Positions 31,624 to 43,138 of a stretch of 64,000 nucleotides of DNA are shown here, one piece after another. The notes beneath the pieces are model-generated. The model was not told the DNA's origin and searched no databases. It saw nothing but the letters and a program-made list of their open reading frames with translations. Location of the stretch: assembly GCA_039621445.1 (NCBI GenBank), contig CP154956.1, positions 69,433,649 to 69,497,648 of the forward strand. Direction: 5' to 3'. The number at the start of each line of letters is the position of its first letter. Position 1 is the stretch's first letter. Source of the DNA: Euglena gracilis. Taxonomy: Eukaryota; Euglenida; Euglenophyceae; Euglenales. The position numbers and the translations under genes are program-made.

Positions 31624-34403
31624 CGCCAGAATTCTTATCACACAAATATGGCGCCCCGAAGGTTGGCCCCCAGCCTTAACTTCAATTGTAGCCTGACTCA
31701 AGCGATGCGATGACTGAAATCAGGCAGCAATGGGTTGATTTTGCCCTGGCCAACAGTTAATTCATTGTCTATTTCATTCCAATGAGCAAAGCCATTTTCC
31801 GCTGCTCTCACATTTGGCTGTGGTATATATACTGCCCTTGAGAAAGTTGCAGCCGCGCTTCTGCTTCTGCCCCCCAAAAGGAAAATTAGGATCTACGCGA
31901 GGCTTGGATGAAACCCATTCTCCTCTGCTGAGAGCTGAGCATTCTGCTTTTGCCCGAAACCTTGTTGTAGAAAGGTTTGATGGGAACTGCACATCATCAA
32001 GTTCAGTGTCTGGACCACAGATCCACTGAACCGTGGGGGATCAGGGCCATGGATGCACTGAAACTCGGGGCTTGGACAACACTGACCCACCGAACCGGGG
32101 GGGGGGGGGGCTCGATTTTCGACTCCACGGATATGTGATGTGGATAGAGGGCATCGCTGGGGTGGTGGGCTGCGAGCAATAGGTTGTTGTGTGGGGTAGG
32201 GTTGTATGCCTCTGCTACCAGTTTCCCAGGGGGGGGGTCCCGGTCTCCGGCAGGGACTCCATTGACATCGACATCCACACTGGTGGGTGGGTTTGGGCAG
32301 CTGGAGGGGGGGGGGGGGGCTGTATCCAGGGTTAGTGGCAGGTTTTGCGCCTGGAGCAAAAAGTGGGCCAGTTGACAGTTTTATCCTTCCTGGACGTTTT
32401 GAATTATGGAGATTGCGACTGAAAACAGATTGGAGATTGTGTCTGAATTGAGGATTGTGAAGTCCCCCCCCCCACTTCTGAGAAGCAGCACGCAAGGGTT
32501 TTCGTACAATGTTTGTTCCATAACGGTTATTGGTTTGGGGAAATTGTTTCATAGGGGTAAAAAGGTCAGCCAACCTCACCATTTGCATCAGGCTGTCTTA
32601 ATCATCAAAAAACTTGATCGCACCCTCGGATCATCCCTGCCATTTGCAAAGCAGGCCAAAAAAAAACCCCAAAAAGAGCACCACCAGGGGGACCAATACC
32701 ACTGAGGTGGGAGGCCAAGTTTTGGAGGTTTCAGTCAATCACTCCCCTGGGGGGTCTCCTTTATCCAACGCATGGCACCGTTCCATGGATGTGCCGTTGA
32801 CACAGGGGGCTTGTCAGTGATGCGGTGGCCACCAAACTTTGTCACATGCATGCAGCTTCACATCTGACCTCGACCCGGGCAGCTGAAATTGTTCCCCTAT
32901 TGTTGCCAGTTAAGTTGCCCTCTGGCTTTAACTTTAACAAAGGCATTCATCCAGGTGGTGTGGTGGTTTTTGGAGTGGTTTGGGGGAGGTTTTGGCGGTC
33001 TGGGATTGTTCACAAATTGGCCCAAATGTTACGTTTTGGGCCCTCTCTGGTGGGAATTTTCACTATTGGGTGGTTTGTAGATTGTTATGGCTGGGCATTA
33101 CAGTTGTATGAATGGGGTATGGGCTTTGATGGAGGACCCCCCCTCGTTGCAGCCAAGACTCCCATCGCCAATAGACGCCGAGCCCTGCGTTCAGGCTGCT
33201 CCCTTCGCCCAGGGTCTGATTTTTTTTTCGGAGTTTCTGGACCATTCCGTATTGTGTGGTGTGTGCGAAACCCACCCCCAGGGAGGAGGCTGGCTTGTTT
33301 TGGGGAGGTTGTTGGTAACCTCCCCCCCCCAAAATAACCCCCCCCCCCCGGTGTGTTATTTGGGCACCTGAACTGGGGCCCCAGGGGGGGTGTTTTTTTT
33401 GGGGGGGGTTTTCATGTGGAAAACGAAAGGAAAACAGGGGGGTGTCATTTGGGGTGTGTTTTTTTACATGTGGAAAACGAAAGGAAAACAGGGACGGTTT
33501 TATTTGGGCGCTTGAAGTCGGCCCCCGAGGGGGGGGGGTGTTATTTGGGGGGATTGCCAATAATGGGCTCGCTGAGGCCTTACAATTTCTTAAAAAAGTA
33601 TTCTGGCAGTTTCGACTGATGGCCCCCTTGCATCACTTCTGGCCTGCGGGGGGAGGGGCCGCTCAGCGACGCCCTGGTTTGACCCTGCTTCCGCCGCGGA
33701 CACTCCCTATTGTTACCTTTCCGCCGGGCCCTCCCCTGTGCACCAAGCCACGCGTCATTACCTGATTTGGGCCAGGTTGGGGCCGCCCCTTCCCCAGCCC
33801 CTCCCTGCTGCGCAATTCACGCCTGCAGATACACCGGGGCTCTGTGCCTGGAGTTGAAACCCGGAAAGCAGAGTCAGCAGAGGATTGCCCTTGCAGAGAT
33901 TCCGGGGTGTATATTTGATGCACACTGAGGAGAGGTCTGGCCCAGGATGGAATTGAACAGTAAATAACAGAAAGCAAGGTTCCAACGTCCGTTCAGATGG
34001 CTCCCTCACAAAGGGACCGAATTTTCGAGAGGGGAGGGGAGTGTTTTGGAGGCTGGGATTTTTTCCAAGTTTGACCCCGGGGGGGGGTCCACCAGAACCC
34101 CTCCCCCCCCCGGGGGGGGGGAGGGGTATCCCCTGGGTGGATGGGGGCCCTCCAGTCTAAAAAACAATCCCTGTTTGGAGTTGAAGCAGAGAGGAGCGTT
34201 AGTTGGACATGAGGAGGGTGTGCGCCGTTGAGGAGGGGGGGTGTCCCCCCCAATTGCTGAGGTGTGTCCGACCTATTGTTTTTTTTATCTTTATCAATTT
34301 GGCCCTCCTGGATTTGGCCTTGCGATCATAGTCCCCCATTTTCCCATTTTCCCATAGTCCCCCATAGTCCCCCATTTTCCCATTTTGCGCAATGCCCGCC
34401 AAA
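31624..34403. other. No firm gene
   Basis: Several 200-codon-scale open frames on either strand (for example 32588-31893 minus) are Pro/Gly-rich by virtue of C/G runs and lack domains. CATGTGGAAAACGAAAGGAA is directly repeated at 33413 and 33469. The stretch near 31645-31690 belongs to the TTGGCCCCCCTAAAG repeat family described at 38765. Confidence 0.4.
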
Positions 34404-34651
34404 CAGGCCTGTTTTTTTTTAAGTCAGAAGACCCGCTGGGGGGGGATGGGGGGTCCAGGGCAGACCCCCCTGGGGGGGGGTCCCAGGCCAGAGGCTCAGG
34501 TGTGGGTTTTGGCGCAAAGCACCGGAATTTTTTTTGGGAAATGCCCAGGCGGCCGATTTTTTTTGGGAGGATCCCCCCCGCCGGGGGTCCCGCGCCGGGC
34601 TGGGTGGGGGGGACCCTCCCCCCCCCCCTGGGGGGTCTTGAAAAGAAGCTT
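34404..34651. mobile_element. Small TIR element related to 36811-37096
   Basis: It starts CAGGCCTGTTTTTTTTTAAG and ends GGTCTTGAAAAGAAGCTTG. Internal text (CAGGCC-AGAGGCTCAGGTG, GGCGCAAAGCACCGG, GGGAAATGCCCAGGCGGCC) parallels 36960-37040. No clear target duplication is visible, so the exact limits are approximate. Confidence 0.6.
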
Positions 34652-35216
34652 GCTGCAAAGTTCCTGACGTGCGAATTTGGCCCCCCTACTATCGTGGCCC
34701 GGGCCAAGTGCCCGGGGGGGGGGCAGGGATGGATGGGAAGCCCTTCGGATTTGAGGTCAGTGGAGGGGAGGTAGTGGAGGGGGGGGGTCCCGAGCACCCC
34801 CCCCCCTCCTGGTGGTTGGGTGGTCCATTTACCTGCATCTGGACCGGGTCTTTGCCGGTCCGGTCCACAAACCCGAAATTTTTCCCAGCCCTCCTCAGTT
34901 TCGAGGGAGGAAGGGGGGGTCCGCTCTCAAGACTTCCCATATATCCCTGAAGCGGCAGCTGGGCGAATGTTCCATGCACTCCGGAGCCTCGGTGTGGCAG
35001 TGGGAAGGGTATCGCTAAACCACCATCAGCCCCCCGTCTTTCCCCTCCGCTAGACCCAACAATTCCCCAACACCTCATCATCCCCGCAGAGGCAAGCATC
35101 TGCTGCACGCGCGTCTCAGTTCTTCCCCCCCCCCAAATAGGACTCGGGTCTTGTTTTTGGGTCTGTTGCTGGAAACCTCCAGGGGGGGGTCTTGTTTTTG
35201 GGGTTTTTATTTTTGG

Positions 35217-35255
35217 ATATCATCATCATCATCGTCATCATCATCATCATTATTG
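35217..35255. repeat. ATC/TCA trinucleotide microsatellite
   Basis: Twelve or so ATC/GTC triplets in a row. A 230-codon plus-strand frame (35151-35843) runs across it and would read the repeat as poly-serine. I do not regard that frame as a supported gene. Confidence 0.85.
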
Positions 35256-36810
35256 AAGGGTGGAAGTTTTTCCCATTCAGCCTTTTCTATAAATGGTGGC
35301 TCGGAGACCCTGGTGCCCAACACTGCCCAGCGCTTCAGTATGTGTTGGTGTGTTGGGCCAGCAGGGGCTTGGCAGCATGGCACTGTGATGGTCGAGCTTT
35401 TGGGCCCGCCATCATCGGTGTCCTCCGTCCATAAGGGATGCTATGCCGTACTGAGAGCTACCCACTCATTCTGCTGTGTTGTTGAGGAGAAGGTGTCAGA
35501 CTCCCTTGGCCTTGGCTTCTGTCTTGCAATGTCTTGTATTTACACATCTTTACTGCTCCCATCTTTTTGGGGTCATTTGCCAACAAGCCCCCCGGGTCAT
35601 CCACGATCACTCCTGTGTACCTTTATTTTGGAAATGGCACGCCATGTGATGACTAAAAATCAGGAGGTCAGCCTCCGCGGAGGCTTGGGTAACCAAAAGT
35701 TTGGATTCCATGTTTGCGTGGAGCCGAAGACCATATTGATGGCCATGAGTGCCCGCCCCGGCTGGACCCGAACCGGGGCGAGCTGGACTGAAATCGGAAA
35801 AATGCCCAAAAATGACCTGCAGAACACAGTTTTGAAAAAATGATGCATCTGAAACCCCCCCAAAATGCCCCAAACGCCCCCCAAACCCCATTTTTGACAC
35901 CTCTCCACAAAAAATTTGCACATTGTTTTTGCCGCAACACCCCCCACACCCACTCAAGAAAAAAGGAAAGCAGTCAGTTCCCCCCACACCCCCACAACCC
36001 CCAAAATTTCTTCTGCGTTTTTACCCCCACATCCCCCCAAATATAATTTTTCTTGAAAAATTCACACCTGAACCCACAACACCCCCCCGGGGGGGGGGGG
36101 GTGCTGCTAGCCCAGCTAGCCAGCCCCCTTTTTGGGGGTCCAGCCCAAAAATTTTCGGCGCAAAGCGCCTTGTGCACAGGACACATCTGGCAAAAGACCA
36201 AAAAACTAAAGGTTTTTCTTTGAAACAAGGAATTGACAAGGTATGCACACCCCAGTGCATATCTTACAGTTTAGTACAAACCCTCTCTGACAATCTGACA
36301 ACAACCATGTTCAACGACCTCCAGGAAACCCCCACCAGGCAACCACCCATGCCAGGCAAGAATGCTGAAACTTAGCCAAACACGATGCTAAAAATGGACA
36401 GCAACCCTCACATTTCATTTTCTGTCCATTTTGGGATTTTGGTGGCCAATTTTGGGCTGCCTGCAGGAATTGTTTGGCCAAAATTTCTTCATGTGTTTTT
36501 TCGCAATTTAGTTTTTATTTCCACCCAAGTCGTGTCGCATTAAATCATGTAAACCACGCCAAACCAAGTTTAATGAAATTGTGCTGTGTCCACATCGAGT
36601 GATGCACAAGGTTGTTTATGGAGCTACTCAACATTCCTTGAACCCCCCCCAAATCTAATGAACCCCCTTGCCTAATGGCGAGGGGTGTCCAGACTGTCTA
36701 GATTGTCTTTTTTCCACGGTAATTCAGTCTTAAATGAACCCCATGCCCCATGTCATTTTAGAGTTCATTGGGTGTTGGTGGTGCCACACTCTTGATAATT
36801 GTGAGCACAC

Positions 36811-37096
36811 CAGGCTTCTTGGAAGACCCCCCCCCCCGGGGTCTGGTTGGCCCCGGGGGGGGGGGTCCCTGGCCACTCACCACACAACAAACTGGGCCAG
36901 AAGCAAATTTAGCGCTGGCCATAAACAGACAAGAAGCCCAGTGCAACCTGGGGGTAGGGTTCCCGGCTGGAGGCCCAGGTGCAGGTTTCAGTGCAAAGCA
37001 CTGCAAACTTTGTGGGAAATGCTCTTAGACGGCCCGATTTTTGGAAGTCCCCCCAGGGTCCCCTGGGCTGGGTGGGGGGTCTTAAAAAGAAGCCTG
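36811..37096. mobile_element. hAT-like small element, TSD (G/C)AGCACAC
   Basis: It starts CAGGCTTCTTGGAAGACC and ends GGTCTTAAAAAGAAGCCTG, inverted ends of about 20 bp. Flanks GAGCACAC (36803-36810) and CAGCACAC (37097-37104) match at 7 of 8 positions. The interior parallels the element at 34404-34651, so the two are copies of one family. Confidence 0.82.
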
Positions 37097-37211
37097 CAGC
37101 ACACGCCCAATGTGCCTCAATTGCAGTTATCTATGGTGTCGCAAACACAAAGAAGCTGCAATATGGCAGCAAAGCCATAACTTAACCCTGTTTTTCTACG
37201 GATGGACCCCG

Positions 37212-37375
37212 AGCAGGCAATTGCTTAAGCACTGACCGACCCCCCCCCCCCCGGGGGGGGGGGGTGACTGGTTTTTTCAGAGGGACTGACTGGTTTTGGC
37301 CCGGACCCCCCCCCGGGGGGGGGGTCGGCCAGGAGTGGGCAAAAGTGGCTTGAGTGACCCCGGCGCCGAAGGTGA
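37212..37375. repeat. Partial CCATTGCTTA-family copy
   Basis: CAATTGCTTAAGCACTGACC near 37218, a C-run/G-run block, then GTGACTGG followed by TTTTTTCAGAGGGACTGACTGG match the inside of the elements at 11992 and 24375. The copy breaks off in a GGCGCCGAAGG motif at about 37372. Confidence 0.6.
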
Positions 37376-37464
37376 TGATGGTGTGGCTCAGGCGCGCATG
37401 TGTGTGTGCGGTGTGTATGGGCCATGGGTTCTGTGGTTTGTGTGAACGAGAGTTTCCATTTCAG

Positions 37465-37614
37465 TCCAAGGAAGATTGCAACTCATTTATGTTTCCCCTT
37501 CAAGGAAATGACACAGTGTTTTGCTCCCTCCTAAACAGTCTCGTCAGCCATCCAAAGGAATGCGCCTTGAAATGTCTTGTCTTGAAAGCATCAATTGCTA
37601 ATGACATAATTTGA
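37465..37614 (+). CDS. Possible terminal exon, unknown product
   Basis: A pyrimidine-rich acceptor ending TTCCATTTCAG is followed by an open frame of 49 codons, with cysteines and hydrophobic clusters (NDTVFCSLLNSLVSHPKE), and a TGA stop. It reads as ordinary protein rather than low-complexity. No upstream partner exon was identified, and no domain is recognised. Confidence 0.2.
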   Translation, partial: SKEDCNSFMFPLQGNDTVFCSLLNSLVSHPKECALKCLVLKASIANDII

Positions 37615-38029
37615 ATGAAATACCCCCCTGCCCACCAACCATAGTTTTCCAGGATCAAAGCGCGAGGCGCATTACTTGTTCTTGTGAATCCCAATGCGGA
37701 ATGGTTCAAAAATTTTGATTTTTATCGCATTTTATTTGTGGGATTTTTTTCCTTCCAAACTCATGTTCCTCTTTTCGACCCCCATCCCTTCTTGGTAGTG
37801 CGTTGAATCACAATTCATTGACCTGTGTGACCTCAGCCCCCCCCCCCCGGTCGGTTGGGGCCTCGGGGGGGGGGGTCCGCCTTGGGTCAGGGTTTTGCCC
37901 TGGGTCGGCAAAATTATGCAAGCAATTTCCGCCAACTTAGCTGGGTATTGGCTGTGTGGTTGGCCCCCCCGGGGGGGGGGGGCAACCACAAAAGATAAAG
38001 GCACCAAACAATTAATTTATCTATTATTG

Positions 38030-38725
38030 CATTATTATTGTTTATGTTTCGGGTCTTTATGTCATATTATAATATATATATATATATATAATAATATATT
38101 ATATATATTAATGATATATTAATCATATATATATTAATATATGATGTTTACCACTGTTTAAAGTTAATTAGATCCCCCAATTACTTAATACTTATATTAT
38201 TATTATTTATAAATTACAGATATTCATAAATTTTAAATATGTTAATATTTTATATATAATAATAGGATTTTCTATATATAGAAAATCTTCATAAATAAAA
38301 TTTATATAAATATTTTATATACATATTTCATTTTATTATTAAATTATTTATATATTAAAATTTTTATATATAGAAAATCAGATTCTCAAAAATCCTTTTC
38401 TATATAAATTCCTAAGCTTAGTAATTTTATTATTAATAATAATTTTTGAATATATTTTTGAATAGATTAAAAATTTAAATTTAAACTCTATAATTTTATA
38501 GATTCATATTTTCAATATCTATATAAATTCATTTTATTATTTATATAAATTTATTAAATTATTTTTTATACTATTATTTCTATATATTTAATATAGAATT
38601 ATTATCATTTAATTTTATGAATTTCATAAAATTGAAAAACATATATATTTTTGATTTTAATTCTAAAACATGTTGGGTCTAAAATCTGTTATATAATTAT
38701 AAAATATCTATTATATATAAGCGAG
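38030..38725. other. A+T island of about 0.7 kb
   Basis: Almost entirely A and T (TATATA runs, ATTATTAT, TTTTATATA), with inverted words such as GATTTTCTATATATAGAAAATC-type palindromes (38265-38288). It is bounded on the right by GCGAGACGCGCTCTCGC and a C-run. The base composition is unlike all neighbouring DNA. It could be an inserted organellar fragment, a matrix-attachment-like region or an expanded simple repeat. No reading frame or structural RNA is recognised. Confidence 0.8.
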
Positions 38726-38754
38726 ACGCGCTCTCGCTACCTCCCCCCCCCCCC

Positions 38755-38915
38755 GGGCGCTTGGCCCCCCCCCGGCGCTTGGCCCCCCTAAAGTTGGCCT
38801 TAGGCCTTTTGTACATGGCCGCCAAAATTCTTAACATGTAAACTTGGCCCCCCTAAGGTTGGCCCCCTGGCCTTACCTTCAATCATGGCCCGGGCCAAGC
38901 GCCCGGGGGGGGGGG
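38755..38915 (+). repeat. TTGGCCCCCCTAAAG dispersed repeat
   Basis: TTGGCCCCCCTAAAGTTGGCC, a GTACATGGCCGCCAAAATTC phrase, CTTACCTTCAATCATGGCC and CGGGCCAAGCGCCCGGG occur in this order. Related copies lie at about 28803-28865, 31285-31340, 31640-31690, 34672-34725 and 39475-39560. Some of those copies run straight into other repeats (a hAT-like element after 31285; a CGCATTTT array after 39475). Confidence 0.7.
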
Positions 38916-39572
38916 AGGTATTGAAAACGTAAGGAATATCCGTTCAGGATACCCTCATCACTACCCCATAATTCTGCATAAAATCCAAATCACACAAGAA
39001 AAATCTGGATCAAACGACTAAATAATTTTTTACAACTAATTTTGGGTAGTGATGTCATTCCTCGTTTAGATAAATCTGGGTGGGTTTGGGCCCGGGGAAC
39101 AGTGCCCCCCCCCCCCCAGGGTCACTTAATGAATCTATGCCACCGACCACCACCCAGTGGGGGTTGCAGGTCAGGGGGTGTGTATGACCACCCCCCTTGT
39201 CGGGGGTTGTTAGTGACCTCAGAAAGGAGGTTTTTTTTGGCACCTGGTCATACGACCAACCGCCAATCAGGGTTGCAGGTGAGTGGGTGCATGCGACCAC
39301 CAGGGGTTGCAGGAACCCGGTTGGTGAGCAGGGGGGCGCAGGAGATGTACTCACCATTCTTGTGTCTTTTCCTCTTGTCGGTGAAGGGTTTTTTTCATTG
39401 AAATATGTTTCGTTTGGGGCTTTTGGCCTTTTGGCCTGCGATCTCAACCCCCCCATTTTTTAGGCTTTTTAGCTTGTTTTGCACATCGTCCACCGGAAGC
39501 TCAACATGCAAATTTGGCCCCCAAGTTGACCCCTTAGCCTCACCTTCAATCATTGCCCACATCAATCAGCAG

Positions 39573-40052
39573 GGGGGGGGGAAAATGCGTTTCGCATTTT
39601 TTCGCATTTTTGCGCATTTTTTGCGCATTTTTTCAAATTTTCCAAAAATGCGCATTTTTGCGCATTTTTTCGCATTTTTTTGCGCATTTTTTCATTTTTT
39701 TCAGCGCATTTTTTTGCTTTTTGGCACATTTTTTCGTGATTTTCCAAAATTTTCGCATTTTTTGACCATTTTTGCAATTTTTTGCAAAAATTTGAAATTT
39801 TCGACTTTTTTTGAAACTTACATTTTCCTCATTATTCTACATAATTTCTTCAAATTTGGTGCCATTTTTGCATGTTTTTGGGTAATTTTTGCATTTTCGT
39901 GATTTTTGCGCATTTTTTCTCGGATTTTGCACATTTTTGCGCATTTTTTCCAAAAATGCGCATTTTTTGCGCATTTTTTTGCGCATTTTTGCGCATTTTT
40001 GCGCATTTTTGCGCATTTTTTCCGAGGCCGGGCGAGCGCATTTTTCCCCCCC
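39573..40052. repeat. CGCATTTT array element (copy 3)
   Basis: G-run then AAAATGCGTTTCGCATTTTT at the left; CGCATTTTTTCCGAGGCCG then GAGCGCATTTTT plus C-run at the right. At 39955-40022 GCGCATTTTT is repeated six times in near-perfect tandem. The unique GCCTTCATTTCAGC stretch of copies 1 and 2 is missing. Confidence 0.78.
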
Positions 40053-40059
40053 CCCTGCA

Positions 40060-40720
40060 ATCAGCCAGCAGAAGAAAAATTTCCAGCCAACCTTTTTCTC
40101 CAGTCAAGAGGGGGAGCTCCTCCATTTTTTTGGCGCAAAGCGCTGAAAAACCTTTGGGACCAAGGAGAGTGGACCCAGGCCCGATGCCCCCCCCCCCCCG
40201 GCCACCAGGAGGTGGGGGGGTGGACCCCCACCCGCCACAGCACTGTTCAAGGAAAATTCCTTTAGCGCCAAAGGAAGAATTTGATTTGAAAGTCTGCCCC
40301 CATGGAAATATAGGAAGGCCTGGTGGGGGGGGGGCAGAACGGAAGTCGGCCAAACAACCAGGGTGGTGGGTGGGGGTTGACCCCCACCGAAGAATCTTTG
40401 CCGGCACCGGGTGTATTTTGGACCCATTCTGTTGATTGTGCCAAAATTTCAATTTTTTTAACATTCGTTTTTTTTTCACCCCCCCCTACAAATTGCCAAT
40501 TTGTAAACCTGAAATTTTTGAGGTTTTTTTGTGAAATAATGTGGTTTTTCCATGGTTTTCCATCAAAAAAATGTATTCTGGATTCATTTTTTCAAAAAAA
40601 AATTCAAAAATTTCCCCGGCCAAAATCCCCGTTTCTCCAAAATTGGTGAAAATGCTGTGGTGGGTGGGGGGGTCGGACCCACCAGGAGGGGGTGGGGGGT
40701 CAACCCCCATTGGGGATTCC
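40060..40720. repeat. CCATCAAAAAATC family copy, long form
   Basis: 40435-40670 matches the family core. Upstream, CACCCGCCACAGCACTGTTC (40229) is the inverted counterpart of AATGCTGTGGTGGGTGGGG (40649), so the family seems to have inverted ends around a core of about 450 bp. A decayed GGCGCAAAGCGCT hairpin lies at 40132-40144. Confidence 0.6.
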
Positions 40721-42038
40721 CATGCAACCCTGCCCGCACTCCCCCCAAATATTCCCTGGGTGGGGGGGCAGGTTTCTTTTTAAGTTGGAGCCACAGCGTT
40801 GCTCAAGTCGAAGGGAACCCCTTCCCCGGGGGGGGGGGGTCCAGCCAGCCAGCCAGCAGCCTTTTTGATGGATGGTAACAGATTTTTTTGCTTTCAGGGG
40901 TGCAAAAATTGGTCGGATTTGGGCTGACCAGGGCAAATTTTGGATCAAAAAAATCGATTTTTTACATAATTGGCAGTTTTGGAGGGCATTTTCAAAGTTT
41001 CAATTTTTTTTGTTCCCGGTTCGACCCCAGCTCAGGCCCAGTTCCTGCCAGGGGACCCCCCCCCTCTAATCGGTCTCAAAAAAATTCTGATGGGAAACCC
41101 TGGGGGGGGGGGGGGGGCTCTGGAACCCCCTCCCAACACGGGGGGGGGGGTCTATCTCAAAACAGTTGGAGTATCGGAAGATTTCGGTTTCGTGAACAGT
41201 CAAAGGGGCTAAAATTATTGGAAGATCCAGTTTAAAAGTATAATTGAACCTTGAATCTTGAAAATTGAATTGAATCTCTTTGTTCGAATTTTTTGACTTT
41301 TTTACAGGTGGAAAACACCAAAACATCTAAAAGTGAGGGGAAAGGAAGTTTTTTCCCCCGCAATTTCCGGTGCATAGTCCAGAAGAAAATTCTATTTTTT
41401 TTAGAACCTGCCAAGGAGTTGGGGGGGGGGGGGGGGCTGGAGGTATAGTTGTGGGTTTCGGCTGATTTTGGGGGTCCCACGCCTGGTTGGGTGGATGGGG
41501 GGAGACCCACCCGGTAGTTTTACCAAAAAAGTCTGGTGGGAAGGACCCACCAAGTCTTTGAAATACCCCTGACCAGGGGGGCACAAGACCCCCCTGCAAT
41601 GCACAAAGAGATCTTTGTAGTTATTATGTTTCGCAAGGAAGTGTTGCAACCCCATTGTGAAATAAAGGGGGAAAAGTGCTAAAAATTTCAGAGCAGAATC
41701 GAACACAGTTGAATGGTGGGCTTTCAGTGCATTTTCTGACAGATGCCAGCCAGCGTTCGTCAGGCAAATATCGAAACTACCTCGTCGCCCCGTTTCAAAA
41801 GGCGCAGCCCAAACCACAGGGCTTCTGTATCTATAAGGATCCTCCTTCCCCCTCTCCACACCACCAAGAGTTACTCCTGGGAGGTCTTGTGTATGTAGTT
41901 GCTCTACAGCGCAATTGCGCGGGAGGTTTTCTCCTTGCACAGACCCAAACGTTACATCTTCACGGTTCTTTTTCCGTGCTGTTCAATGAAGGAGTCCAAA
42001 AGTTCACCATTTTTGCGTCAACGTTCAAACTCTGGGCC
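40721..42038. other. No firm gene
   Basis: C/G tracts at 40828, 41102-41117 and 41421-41436. 41600-41940 is free of long runs and open on both strands (minus 41940-41401, 179 codons; plus 41676-42053, 125 codons), but neither product has a recognisable domain. Confidence 0.4.
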
Positions 42039-42385
42039 CAGGGTTTGATATAAGGAGGGCGTACATGGTGGGTGTTTAGGTGGGGGGGGTGTCCCCCCCA
42101 CCCCCCCCCCCTGGCCCGCAGGGGAAAATTGACCCCCCCAAAAAGGGTCAATTTTTTCCTCCGGCGCTTTGCGCCGAATTTTTTTTGCATTTTTGGCACA
42201 TTTTTGCCCAAAAAGTGCCCAAAATGGCACTTTTGGTCGTTTTGGGGGGTCAAAAATTCGGCCACCCTGACCGCGCACCTGTTTAGGTGGGGGGGGGTGG
42301 TCCGGACCCCCCCCCCTGCAGGCCAGAAGGGGGGGGGGGCGGTGGGGGGGGACACCCCCCCCACCTGTCCTTAAATCGAACCCTG
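42039..42385. mobile_element. hAT-like small element, second copy of the ATATAAGGA family
   Basis: It starts CAGGGTTTGATATAAGGAGG and ends TTAAATCGAACCCTG. The interior (GGCGCTTTGCGCC at 42163-42175, TTTGGCACATTTTTGCCC, GTCGTTTTGGGGGGTCAAAA) is nearly identical to 16749-17157. Flanks TCTGGGCC and CCTTGGCC match at 6 of 8 positions. Confidence 0.78.
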
Positions 42386-42708
42386 CCTTGGCCCCAGCCA
42401 GAGAAAATATAAAACCCCAGGGGCACCAAGGGTTGTGAAATGTCCCAAACCCCTAACCCATATCTCAAAAAATAATTTAAGGGGGTTTTTAAAAAACCGA
42501 CGAGGAGGAGGGAGTCGGCACCCACCCACCCCCCTGGGGCCCCAGGGGGGGTTTACCCACCCATTTTTGCACTAAAATGGCCAAAAAAAATAGCCCCCCC
42601 AAAATTGTCAGCGCCTCGGCTCCGAAATAGACATGCCCACCAGCCTCGGACTCCCACGACAAAGAAAGGGGGGAGGAAGGGAGCAAGACGGCGACACAAG
42701 AAGATGGC

Positions 42709-43018
42709 GACACCTCGGGCTCCGCACTTTTCCCTTGTGAGGCCATGCCTTGCTCGCCGGCGGTGTTGTTTGGATTGTTTGCTCCGTTGGGTTAGGAGTC
42801 CCTGCTTAGTGCCTTTTTCGCCGGAGTTGGCTGATTCTTAATTTGCCCTTCGACACCCAGAAGACACCTCGGGCTCCGCACTTTGCCATTGTGAGGCCAT
42901 GCCTTGCTCGCCGGCGGTTTGTTGTGTGATTGTTCGCTGCGCTGGGTTAGGAGGTCCCGCTTAGTGCCTTTTTTCGCCGGAGTTGGCTGATTCTTAACTT
43001 GCCCTTCGACACCCAGAA
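42709..43018 (+). repeat. Retroelement terminal repeat, tandemly duplicated (154-bp period)
   Basis: Two units (42709-42862 and 42863-43018) start GACACCTCGGGCTCCGCAC and contain CCTTGCTCGCCGGCGG, GGGTTAGGAG and CGCCGGAGTTGGCTGATTCT. The same sequence lies inverted at about 51130-51210 and 55530-55679, and in the forward sense at 49099-49210 and 51423-51530. It is therefore the inverted terminal repeat of the retroelements in this cluster. Inverted rather than direct ends distinguish DIRS-type elements from LTR elements. Confidence 0.8.
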
Positions 43019-43138
43019 GAAAGGAACAGAGTCAACGAACGAAGAAGAACCAAGAGAAGAAGTCAATATCAATTCAATATCCAGAAGGACACGAACCAGA
43101 CGAATATCAACTCAAAAGTCAATTATCAAATTTCAAAT

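Noticed and set aside
31893-32588. Minus-strand 231-codon open frame
   Set aside because: Pro-rich because of C/G runs; no domain, no splice context, and it crosses repeat fragments.
35151-35843. 230-codon open frame with a serine run
   Set aside because: The serine run is only the ATC/TCA microsatellite. The rest has no domain, crosses compositionally different blocks and lacks a partner exon.
39553-40265. Open frames on both strands over the third CGCATTTT array
   Set aside because: Same reason: repeat translation (FAHF/AKNA patterns), not genes.
41401-42053. Overlapping open frames on both strands
   Set aside because: Both read tolerably, neither has a domain or splice evidence, and one cannot choose between them.
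42039-42385. Possible LTR because of similarity to 16749-17157
   Set aside because: The ends are inverted, not direct, and 8-bp duplications flank the first copy; it is a hAT-like element rather than a pair of LTRs.
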